A stretch of DNA of 36,019 bases from Actinomycetota bacterium. GTDB taxonomy: Bacteria; Actinomycetota; Actinomycetes; Nanopelagicales; Nanopelagicaceae. Of the stretch, positions 27,110 to 34,810 are shown in pieces. The translations under genes and the position numbers were made by a program. The stretch is taken from positions 1 through 36,019 of the forward strand of contig RGZI01000009.1 in the NCBI GenBank assembly GCA_010031635.1. The letters run 5' to 3'. The notes beneath the pieces were generated by a model. That model made no database searches. It saw only the letters and a list, made by a program, of their open reading frames with translations, and was not told the DNA's origin. How positions within the stretch are numbered: the first letter of the stretch is position 1; every line of letters begins with the position of its first letter.

Positions 27110-28009
27110 TTACTTCTTGCGAAGGTGCCGGCCTTGAGCAATTGCACTTCCTGCTAAAACTATTAGACCGCCAACCGGTTCATTCCACGAGAACGGCTCA
27201 CTGAGAAAAGCGATTCCTATTGCTACAGCAACGATTGGCGTCAAATATGTCACGCTCGACGCTATAGAACTACCAGCTAATTCAATAATTCGAAAATTCC
27301 AAATATATGCAATACCTGAACCAAAAATTCCAAGTGCAAGTACCGACAAAACTGGTAATAGTAAATATTTATCTTCAGCTATCCCATCGATTAAATAAAA
27401 GGGCAACAATGTAATTGCAGCCATTGATACTTGAATCGTGGCGAGTGCTTCTGGTTGTAATTTACGAGGCATTATAAATCGCGTTGAAAATGGAAATGAT
27501 AGGCCATAACAACTAACTGCAATTAAAAGTGCGCCAATTGCCCAAGGGGCGCTACTACCTAATCCACGCCAAACTCCAAAGACAGTCGCTACTCCCGAGA
27601 ATCCAATTAGAAGACCAATAACTTGATAACTTTTAACTTTCTCTTTCCGAAAAAAAATAAAGATCGCCAACAGGGTCGTTAGTGGAGTGGTTGCATTTAC
27701 GATCCCAGCGAGAACTGAGGTAACTTCTGTTTGAGCGAGTGCAAATAGAATGCCAGGAAAGACATTAAGTAAAAGTGAAACTACCCAAAGTTGAAACCAC
27801 AATTTTTTATCTGTTGGAATTGCTACTTTTTTAAAATAAACAACTACCCAAAGCGCTAGTGCTCCCAGTGCACACCGTGCAAAAGCCACGCCAATTGGAG
27901 TAAGGAATGTTAACCCCTGTTCAATAAATAAAAATGAACAGCCCCAAACAAATCCAAGTGCCAAATAAATAGGCACCCAGCTCTTTTGAGTTGGTGCTGT
28001 TGTGCTCAC
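27110..28009 (-). CDS. EamA/DMT-family transporter, paralogue 2
   Basis: A 299-residue, ten-helix permease. The first helix reads IYLALGFVWGCSFLFIEQGL and later ones include GALLIAVSCYGLSFPFSTRFIMPRK and SVTYLTPIVAVAIGIAFLSEPFSWNEPVGGLIVLAGSA (two EamA halves). It is clearly homologous along its length to the next gene upstream, so the pair arose by tandem duplication. GTG start 4 nt after that gene's stop. Given the sugar-acid enzymes around, import or efflux of a sugar-acid metabolite is possible but unproven. Confidence 0.85.
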   Translation of the reverse strand: MSTTAPTQKSWVPIYLALGFVWGCSFLFIEQGLTFLTPIGVAFARCALGALALWVVVYFKKVAIPTDKKLWFQLWVVSLLLNVFPGILFALAQTEVTSVLAGIVNATTPLTTLLAIFIFFRKEKVKSYQVIGLLIGFSGVATVFGVWRGLGSSAPWAIGALLIAVSCYGLSFPFSTRFIMPRKLQPEALATIQVSMAAITLLPFYLIDGIAEDKYLLLPVLSVLALGIFGSGIAYIWNFRIIELAGSSIASSVTYLTPIVAVAIGIAFLSEPFSWNEPVGGLIVLAGSAIAQGRHLRKK

Positions 28010-28013
28010 CTAC

Positions 28014-28934
28014 TTATTCTACAATTTCTAAACTATTGCGTAGATGGCGGCCTTGTGAAATTGCAGTGCCGACTAAAACCACTAATCCACCAACTGGTTC
28101 ATTCCAGGTAATTGGTTCACCCAAAAGTACAACACCAGCTGTAACGGCGACAATTGGGGTCATATATGCAACTGAACTTGTAATGGAACTACCAACAATT
28201 GAAAGCAATCTAAAATGCCAAATCGGTGCTAACCCTGAAGTGATGGCACCAAGTGCAATTACCGAAATTATTGAGATTGGCATAAATTCAAATTTCTTTA
28301 TGCCTCCCATGATGAAAAAAGGAAACAGAATAAATCCGCCGAAGGTAACTTGCAACGCAGCCAAAACTTCTGGTCGTGCTTTACGCGGAAATACAAACTT
28401 AGTTGTATACGGATAGGTAATTCCATAAAAAGTGACCGCGATAATTAAAGCTCCAATAGCCCAGGGTGCGTTGTCTCCTATACCTTCCCAGATTCCAAAA
28501 ACAGTTGCAACACCTATAAAACCGATAAACAAACCTAAGACTTGATGGCTTTTGATTTTCTCATGTCTAAAAAAGAACATGATTGCCAACAATGTAGTCA
28601 AGGGAGTAGTTGAGTTAATAATCCCAGCAAGAACCGATGTCACATTAGTTTGCGCAAGTGCAATCAAAGTTCCAGGAATTACATTTGTCATTAGTGCAAG
28701 CGCAAATACATGCATCCATAATTTTCGATCACGTGGAATTTTTATCTTCTTTATGAAAACAATTATCCAAATTGTCGTCGCACCACAAAGGCAACGTAGA
28801 AATGAAACCCCAACGGGATTTAAAAATTTAAGCGCTTGCTCAATAAATAGAAAAGAGCAGCCCCAAAAAATCCCAATTGCTAAAAATAGGTGCAACCATT
28901 TTTCATCGCCACCTACTTTTTGGTTTTTACTCAA
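28014..28934 (-). CDS. EamA/DMT-family transporter, paralogue 1
   Basis: A 306-residue, ten-helix permease matching the downstream gene nearly helix for helix: GIFWGCSFLFIEQALKFLNPVGVSF, TSVLAGIINSTTPLTTLLAI and SSVAYMTPIVAVTAGVVLLGEPITWNEPVGG. The start is a TTG that overlaps the mannonate dehydratase stop (TTGA), so uxuA and both transporters are likely one transcript. Basic C-terminus (GRHLRNS). Confidence 0.85.
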   Translation of the reverse strand: MSKNQKVGGDEKWLHLFLAIGIFWGCSFLFIEQALKFLNPVGVSFLRCLCGATTIWIIVFIKKIKIPRDRKLWMHVFALALMTNVIPGTLIALAQTNVTSVLAGIINSTTPLTTLLAIMFFFRHEKIKSHQVLGLFIGFIGVATVFGIWEGIGDNAPWAIGALIIAVTFYGITYPYTTKFVFPRKARPEVLAALQVTFGGFILFPFFIMGGIKKFEFMPISIISVIALGAITSGLAPIWHFRLLSIVGSSITSSVAYMTPIVAVTAGVVLLGEPITWNEPVGGLVVLVGTAISQGRHLRNSLEIVE

Positions 28935-29789
28935 TGGTTGGTAACAACCTCAATCAAGGCTTGGATGTATCCAATTGCATGAGCTCTGCCTCGATGGCCA
29001 TAAGCACTATCTCCTGTGAGTGTTGGCGTGTGGTCATCCAAGATTGAACCCGTGTAACCGTGCTTATGTAAAGCTTTTATTACTTCATATGGTTTGTAAT
29101 TGCCCTCACCTAAGAAACACTCTTTAAATAGTGGGAATTTTCCTTCAACATCTCTTAAGTGGATGTAAGCAATTTTATTTTTTGGAGCAAATCGATTGAC
29201 TGCATCCATTACTGAGTTCTCGCCATCCATTTCGGAAACTGTGCCCAAGCAAAGTTCTAATTTTAGATTTGGAGAATCAACAATATTAACTGCACGCTCT
29301 AAATTATCTACGCTAGTTAGAATTCTGGCAATGCCATGAAGTTCTTGTGCTGGAGGATCATCAGGGTGGAAACAAATAACTACGCCTGACTCTTCGCAAG
29401 TTTTAATTATTCCTTTTATGAAATACTCAAAATTTGCCCACATCTGATCGACAGTTAAAGTATCGACTCCAAGTTTTACAAAAGAACCACGGGTGAAAGT
29501 ATCTTTTAGATTTACATCGCGTTCATCACGTCGGGCAACCCGGCAGTCCAAGCATTAATTTGTCATAAAAATGATTCGGTACATTTTCAAAAGATTCCAC
29601 TTTTACTCCAGCGGCATGTACCGGAGCCAAATACGCCTTTACATCGGCAGCGTCCCACTTAACATCACCTTTGATATCAGGGGTCTGGAATGAGGCTCCT
29701 TCGCAACCTAGTTGCAAGGCGAAATCCAAATACTCCTTGTCATTTCCTGGGTGTTGACCGACCGCTACACGCATTTTTGGACTTGGCAT
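28931..29789 (-). pseudogene. uxuA: Mannonate dehydratase, disrupted by internal deletion
   Basis: UxuA removes water from D-mannonate to give 2-keto-3-deoxygluconate in hexuronate breakdown. The first part (ATG at 29789, GGGAG upstream) holds RVAVGQHPGNDKEYLDFALQLGC and ENVPNHFYDKLMLGLPG, then stops at 29526. The next frame continues from about 29540 with RRDERDVNLKDTFTRG, VICFHPDDPP, LCLGTVSEM, IAYIHLRDVEGKF and LDDHTPTLTGDSAYGHRGRAHAIGYI to 28931. About 40 codons (in the family this covers the ...IPILGY... region) are missing around 29532-29545. An ATG at 29551 that seems to open the second part is spurious. Divergent from mmsA. Confidence 0.85.
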
Positions 29790-29876
29790 CATTACTCCCC
29801 TAGATTGTGAATCAGCGGAAATACTATCCTTGCTAATAGGACAAAAGGAATATCTATCCACTTCCAGAATTGGGGA

Positions 29877-31370
29877 ATGACTGTGAAGCAGATCCACCAC
29901 TGGATTTCCGGAAATGAATTTAAGGGAGCATCAGGGCGCACTGGTGATGTTTATGATCCAGCTACGGGAGAGATTTCCGGAAAAGTAGATTTTGCAAATA
30001 ACTCTGAAGTTGATCACGCTGTCTCAATTGCTAAGACAGCTTTCGCGGAGTGGAGCACGACCTCAATAACAAAACGTACTCAAATAATGTTTGCATTTCG
30101 CCATTTATTAAATGAACGCAAAGCAGAGATCGCTGCGCTGATTACAAATGAGCACGGCAAAGTTTTATCAGATGCACTTGGTGAAGTAAATCGTGGTCTT
30201 GAAGTTGTTGAGTTTGCTTGTGGAATTCCGCATTTACTAAAGGGTGGTTACTCCGAAGGTGTTTCAAATGGAATTGATGTTTACTCAATTCGGCAACCTT
30301 TAGGAGTTGCGGCAATAATTTCGCCATTTAATTTTCCAGCGATGGTGCCGATGTGGTTTTTCCCAGTCGCAATCGCCGCTGGTAACACTGTAATCATCAA
30401 GCCAAGTGAGAAAGATCCATCAGCAATTAATCTCATTGCCGCGTTGTGGAAAGAAGCCGGGCTTCCAGATGGAGTTTTCAATGTTGTCCATGGTGACAAA
30501 GTTGCCGTTGATCGGATTCTCGAACATCCTGATATATCCGCTGTTTCTTTTGTTGGATCTACAACTATTGCTAAATACGTTTATGAGAATGCTGCAAAAA
30601 GTGGGAAACGTGTACAAGCACTTGGTGGCGCAAAAAATCACATGCTGGTTTTGCCTGACGCTGATTTAGATTTAGCTGCAGATGCGGCGATCAACGCTGG
30701 CTTTGGTTCGGCCGGTGAGCGTTGCATGGCGATCTCTGCTGTTATTGCAGTTGAGCCAATTGGAGATTTACTAGTCGCCAAAATCGCCGAGCGGATGAAA
30801 ACTTTAAAAACTGGTGATGGCCGTGAAGGCAGCGATATGGGACCACTTGTTACTAAAGCCCATCGCGACAAAGTTGCTTCCTATTTAGATGCAGGAGTTA
30901 AATCAGGTGCCACTCTGGTTGCCGATGGCCGGGAAACAATTTTCGCTGGTAAGGCTGAAGGTTTTTGGCTTGGCCCAACTCTTTTTGATCAGGTAACTCC
31001 AAAGATGAGCATTTATGCTGATGAAATCTTTGGACCTGTTCTTAGTGTGCTGCGTGTGAAAAGTTATGACGAAGGCTTACAACTCATAAATGATCATCCA
31101 TATGGCAATGGCACTGCGATTTTCACTAACGATGGTGGTGCCGCTCGTAAATTCCAAAATGAAGTTCAAGTTGGAATGGTTGGAATCAATGTTCCAATTC
31201 CAGTACCAGTTGCTTACTACTCCTTTGGTGGCTGGAAAAACTCACTCTTTGGCGATACTCATGCACATGGAACCGAAGGAGTACATTTCTTCACTCGTGG
31301 AAAAGTTGTTACCAGTCGCTGGTTAGATCCAAGTCACGGTGGCATCAATCTTGGATTCCCACAAAATTAA
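29877..31370 (+). CDS. mmsA: Methylmalonate-semialdehyde dehydrogenase (CoA-acylating)
   Basis: Oxidises (methyl)malonate semialdehyde with NAD and CoA to propionyl- or acetyl-CoA, in valine, inositol or sugar-derivative breakdown. The 497 residues show the Rossmann motif ISPFNFPAMVPMWFFPVA, IIKPSEKDPSA, FVGSTTIAKYVYE and catalytic Cys in GFGSAGERCMAIS near residue 280. In place of the usual catalytic glutamate is LGGAKNH, the hallmark of this CoA-dependent subfamily. ATG with TTGGGGA close upstream, within an 87-nt gap divergent from uxuA. iolA is the alternative name if it serves inositol. Confidence 0.92.
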   Translation: MTVKQIHHWISGNEFKGASGRTGDVYDPATGEISGKVDFANNSEVDHAVSIAKTAFAEWSTTSITKRTQIMFAFRHLLNERKAEIAALITNEHGKVLSDALGEVNRGLEVVEFACGIPHLLKGGYSEGVSNGIDVYSIRQPLGVAAIISPFNFPAMVPMWFFPVAIAAGNTVIIKPSEKDPSAINLIAALWKEAGLPDGVFNVVHGDKVAVDRILEHPDISAVSFVGSTTIAKYVYENAAKSGKRVQALGGAKNHMLVLPDADLDLAADAAINAGFGSAGERCMAISAVIAVEPIGDLLVAKIAERMKTLKTGDGREGSDMGPLVTKAHRDKVASYLDAGVKSGATLVADGRETIFAGKAEGFWLGPTLFDQVTPKMSIYADEIFGPVLSVLRVKSYDEGLQLINDHPYGNGTAIFTNDGGAARKFQNEVQVGMVGINVPIPVPVAYYSFGGWKNSLFGDTHAHGTEGVHFFTRGKVVTSRWLDPSHGGINLGFPQN

Positions 31371-31381
31371 TCGAAATCTAA

Positions 31382-32152
31382 ATGCCAAATAAAAATAAGA
31401 TCGCAATAGTCACCGGAGCAACCGCAGGTATCGGGCGTGCAATTGCAATTGATTTTGCAAAAGATGGCTTTCATGTCGCAGTTTGTGGAACTAACTCTGA
31501 GCGCGGCGATGAAACTGTTGAAATCATTAAATCAACTGGTGGCTTAGCCACTTTTCATGCAGGTGATGTTTCATCTCCTAGTGATGTGGCAACTCAAATG
31601 ACCGAGATCTCTCAATTGAAAGATGAGAATCAACAACTAAAGCAAATTGCAGTTTTAGTTAATAATGCTGGGCATTGCCAAGTAAAAGCAATATTAGATA
31701 TTACTCCAGAAGAAATTAAGCGAATGTTCGAAGTTCACGTACTAGGCGCATACCTATACACCCAAGCAGTTGTACCTTTTATGAAAGTAAATAATTATGG
31801 CCGGATAATTAATATAACTTCATCAAATGGTGCTGGTGCAAGTGAATTTACTTCTCATTACCAAGCGGCAAAAGCCGCACAACATTCCTTTACTAAAAGT
31901 TGCGCTTTAACATTTAGGAGTAATGGGATAACGGTAAACTCAGTTTCGCCTTCAACGGTTATTACAAAACTCTTTTACGAAAATGATGATAATTACAAAA
32001 AATATTTGGGTCGCAGTGCTGCAGATGAATTAGCTCGCCGTGAAGTTGCGAGTCCAAAAGGTTTAGTTACCGTAGAAGAAATTGCCCGAGTGGTTTCCTT
32101 TTTAGCAAACGATGCTTCAGGGCGTATCAACGGAGAAGTAATCGGCGTTTAG
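31382..32152 (+). CDS. Short-chain dehydrogenase/reductase
   Basis: A 256-residue classical SDR. The cofactor loop is AIVTGATAGIGRAIAIDFA, the NAG motif is VLVNNAGHCQ, and the catalytic residues appear as NITSSNGAGASEFTSHYQAAKAAQHSF (Ser, Tyr, Lys). The C-terminus GRINGEVIGV is typical. It starts 11 nt after the mmsA stop, so both are likely one operon, perhaps oxidising the alcohol ahead of the semialdehyde. Substrate unknown; the fatty-acid FabG role is less likely here because of the neighbours. Confidence 0.9.
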   Translation: MPNKNKIAIVTGATAGIGRAIAIDFAKDGFHVAVCGTNSERGDETVEIIKSTGGLATFHAGDVSSPSDVATQMTEISQLKDENQQLKQIAVLVNNAGHCQVKAILDITPEEIKRMFEVHVLGAYLYTQAVVPFMKVNNYGRIINITSSNGAGASEFTSHYQAAKAAQHSFTKSCALTFRSNGITVNSVSPSTVITKLFYENDDNYKKYLGRSAADELARREVASPKGLVTVEEIARVVSFLANDASGRINGEVIGV

Positions 32153-32236
32153 AAATTTGACCTGCTTTTTAATTCTCATCAATTCTTTGTAAGCGTGTCG
32201 CAGTGATTTCAAAAGTATTTGCCTTAACTTATGAGT

Positions 32237-32269
32237 AAGACCCCTGAAAACATAAGTTTCAGGGGCCTT
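32237..32269. terminator. Strong bidirectional hairpin with possible pseudoknot
   Basis: CCCCTGAAA (32241-32249) pairs perfectly with TTTCAGGGG (32257-32265); after one mismatch, AAG/CTT add three more pairs. The loop and its edge (32251-32257, CATAAGT) can also pair with ACTTATG at 32227-32233, giving an H-type pseudoknot. There is no long T run on either side. It probably ends the mmsA-SDR transcript, the minus-strand RNA, or both. Confidence 0.55.
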
Positions 32270-32570
32270 CTCTAGCCGGCGCGCACATTCCCATGTAGCT
32301 CCGCTTTATCAAAGAGTGGCTTTCCTCTTCCATAATGCCTGTGACAGTTTCCCGTCACGTACATAGAGCGCCTTCTACGGCTCGAACCCGTTGTGCCTGA
32401 CGTCCGCTTAGCCGACTACGTTTCCCTTGAATATTGCTATTCAATGAACATCAGTTCCTGATCCGACCCTTCAATGCTATTCGCTTGCGCTACTCACTTT
32501 GAAGTTAGGGTATTTCTACTCTCTTGGAGAATGCTCGCGCAAGGGGGGTACCACTTAGATTGGCAATTAT
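32240..32570 (-). ncRNA. Candidate structured non-coding RNA, unclassified
   Basis: This stretch has no convincing ORF and lies between convergent genes. Read on the minus strand it folds into several hairpins: TTGAATA-GCAA-TATTCAA (32427-32444), GTGACGG-GAAA-CTGTCAC (32341-32358), a 5-bp stem with GAA loop (32450-32462) and a 5-bp stem at 32312-32329. A long-range helix joins 32529-32540 with 32279-32290 (5 bp, 2x2 internal loop, 5 bp). GNRA loops appear only in the minus orientation, which fixes the strand. A -10 box at 32578-32583 and the hairpin at 32237-32269 give it a possible start and end. It shows no RNase P, tmRNA, SRP or 6S signature that I can recognise. Confidence 0.5.
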
Positions 32571-32577
32571 TTTCTAA

Positions 32578-32583
32578 AGTATA
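32578..32583 (-). promoter_or_regulatory. -10 box before the candidate ncRNA
   Basis: Minus-strand TATACT, a good -10 match, between the alcohol dehydrogenase stop and the structured element. Transcription would begin near 32570. No clear -35 box is seen at normal spacing. Confidence 0.4.
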
Positions 32584-32607
32584 AATCGAGGGTTTAGCAA
32601 AAAACTC

Positions 32608-33618
32608 TCAAAGTGCTGGGTTTACTGCGATTTTAAAGGCGTTTTTGTCCGAAATCAGACGATCAAAACCTTTTGTCGCAACATCCGCTAACGAGATGAC
32701 ATCGGTAAGCAACGGCCCAGTCTCAATTATCTTATTGGCTAACAAACCGACAGCTGCACTCACATCAACATCCCACATATGTGCGGCGGTTCCAACTAAA
32801 TGTTTCTCACTCAAAATAAATTCAAGTAAATCGAAACTTTCATCTCCTGGTCTGAATCCAACCAGCACCGCTGTTCCACCAGAACGTAAAATCTTTAATG
32901 AAGTTTTTGTTGAACCTGCAACGCCGGAACACTCAAGTACCGAATCAAAATCTTTGTACATCGATATCTCTGTTTCAACCAAAGGATTCAAAACTTCAAA
33001 GCCCAATTTTCGAGCAACTTCCTGTCGAACTGGATTTGGTTCATAAACAATTACTTTTTGTGCGCCAAATGCGCGGGCAACTTGGGCGCATAAAATTCCA
33101 ACTGTTCCACTTCCTAAAACTGCGACCGTTGTTCCCGGAACATTAGGAATTTTGTTAACCGCACGTACTGCAACCGATGTAGGTTCAGCGAAGACCGCTA
33201 CATCAGCACTCACCCCTGCTGGAACTGGGACACAACGCTTTGGATTTGTAATCATAAATTCAGCAAGACCACCATTTGATTGCAATCCAATTACATTTAA
33301 TTCTGGGCACCGACCTTCTTCATGTCGCTGGCACTGATAACAGGTACCGCAGCCAATTACACCATCAGGAATTACCATAGTTCCTGATGCAAAAGTTCCA
33401 GTTGAATCAGAAACTATGGTTGCAACAAATTCATGTCCTAAAATAATAGGTGACATTCCGGCTGGGATAATTACTGGTCCAAGTAAATACTCTTCCAAAT
33501 CAGTGCCACAGATACCAGTACGATCAATTTTTACTAAAGCCATTCCAGGTGGTGCAACTGGTGTCGGAATCTCTTCAACCCGTAAATCTTTTGCTTTGTA
33601 CCAAAGTGCTGCGCGCAT
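32608..33618 (-). CDS. Zinc-dependent alcohol dehydrogenase (medium-chain, polyol type)
   Basis: A 336-residue NAD(P)-dependent dehydrogenase. Catalytic zinc ligands are in TGICGTDLEEY (Cys), LGHEFVA (His-Glu) and VFAEPTSVAV (Glu). The structural zinc loop is CGTCYQCQRHEEGRC with four cysteines, and the Rossmann motif is VAVLGSGTVGILCAQVARAFGA near residue 170. It resembles sorbitol, threonine or idonate dehydrogenases; with its neighbours, oxidation of a sugar acid or polyol is likely. It starts at the codon right after the stop of the dehydratase upstream, so the two are one operon. Confidence 0.9.
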   Translation of the reverse strand: MRAALWYKAKDLRVEEIPTPVAPPGMALVKIDRTGICGTDLEEYLLGPVIIPAGMSPIILGHEFVATIVSDSTGTFASGTMVIPDGVIGCGTCYQCQRHEEGRCPELNVIGLQSNGGLAEFMITNPKRCVPVPAGVSADVAVFAEPTSVAVRAVNKIPNVPGTTVAVLGSGTVGILCAQVARAFGAQKVIVYEPNPVRQEVARKLGFEVLNPLVETEISMYKDFDSVLECSGVAGSTKTSLKILRSGGTAVLVGFRPGDESFDLLEFILSEKHLVGTAAHMWDVDVSAAVGLLANKIIETGPLLTDVISLADVATKGFDRLISDKNAFKIAVNPAL

Positions 33619-34718
33619 TTATGCCACCGATTCTCTACGAATAATTCGATCTGATTTCAATAACTCTGGGTTTAGCAAAACTCCATGCCCTGGGTCTCTG
33701 GTTACTGAGATTCTTCCATCTTTAATTGTCGGCATTCCAGTTGTGAAATCGCTGTACCAAGTATTTAAGTAGGCTCGAACTGTTTCTTGAATGATTCCAT
33801 TATTCTGCGAAAGCACTAAGTGAGTACATGCAGCAAGTGAAACGGGGCCAGTGCAATCGTGCGGCGCAATAGCAGTTGCATAAGTATCTGCCAATGTCGC
33901 AACTTTTCTGGCTTCAGTTAATCCGCCAGTCCATTGGGTGTCAATCGTTAAAATATCAACTGCATTATTCTGCAAAAGTGGAAGTACTCCACGACGGGAT
34001 TAAATTCGGCGAGTCCGTGCATAATCATTTCAACTGGTGTGCGCTGCCATAAACCATGCAGCTCAACCATTAGATCCATCTCCATGCCAACTTCATTTCG
34101 AATCTTTTCAAATATTTTTAACGTTTTAGATAAATCTTCCTGAGAAATATATGCACCATTAGTAGCTTCAGCCGCAGGATCAAATGGCCAGATTTTCATT
34201 CCTTTAATTCCAGAATCAAGCAGTTCTCTAGCTAACTCTGCCGGACGCTCAAAAAACGCCGTGAGGTCCTCCCATTTAGAAGAATCAGCCGAACCTTTTA
34301 ATCCCCAGTTTTTTGTATGTTGGCTCGTTGTCTTGCGAACATAATCAGGACCGGCACAAGTGTTGTAAATTTTTATATCATCACGTACTCCACCACCTAA
34401 TAAATCTACGACTGGCAGATTTGTTCGCTTACCCCATAGATCCCAAAGTCCAATATCAATTCCACCTAATGTGCGCTGTTCGACACCGCCACCTTGAAAT
34501 CCGGCATAAGGCGTAAGAGCTAAATGTGCAATCTCTGGAAGCGCGCTTTTTAACCCGAGTAATATTGGCGCAGCTGAGGCGTGCACATACTCTTCAATCA
34601 CACTCTGTCCGAAAAAAGTTTCGCCTAACCCCACGTTGCCTTGATCATCATGCAACAAAATCCAAAGTATATTTGGGTGATCAAGTGGGCGGATTGTTTC
34701 AACTTTAGCGATCTTCAC
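33619..34718 (-). pseudogene. Enolase-superfamily sugar-acid dehydratase 2, disrupted by internal deletion
   Basis: A mandelate-racemase-group enzyme. The first part (GTG at 34718, GAGAGG upstream) contains NVGLGETFFGQSVIEEYV, GGIDIGLWDLWGKRTNLPVVDLLGG, the base region GIKGMKIWPFD and the metal-ligand region DLMVELHGLWQRTP, then loses frame after EFNPVVE and stops at 33948. The other frame resumes with LPLLQNNAVDILTIDTQWTGGLTEARKVATLADTY, IAPHDCTGP (catalytic His) and runs to 33619. In the family about 40 residues normally lie between, including further metal-binding Glu residues. The joint is near 33983-33992. Possible galactonate, gluconate or similar dehydratase; specificity unknown. Confidence 0.82.
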
Positions 34719-34797
34719 TTAGGCCTCTCTTAAATTTCCCTAATTCCTCACACCTGGTTGCATGCAGGAGGGCTATTTCGCTTAAAAACTATTCCAA

Positions 34798-34803
34798 TAC
34801 TAT
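34798..34803 (+). promoter_or_regulatory. -10 box of the ribokinase-like gene
   Basis: TACTAT followed by 7 nt and ATG at 34811, the same leaderless layout as proC, radA and lysS. It lies in the 92-nt divergent gap with dehydratase 2, where a shared regulator could act; no operator is evident. Confidence 0.5.
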
Positions 34804-34810
34804 ATGTCTT

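Noticed and set aside
29526-29551. Separate gene starting at ATG 29551
   Set aside because: Its first residues match nothing; the frame is simply the distal part of uxuA after the deletion.
32240-32570. RNase P RNA, tmRNA or tRNA
   Set aside because: The minus strand shows GGAAGAGGAAAGCC and GGGTTCGAGCC, which faintly recall RNase P and a T-loop. The conserved ACAGAA..CGGCTTA core, a tag ORF, a CCA end and a proper 5-bp T-stem are all missing.
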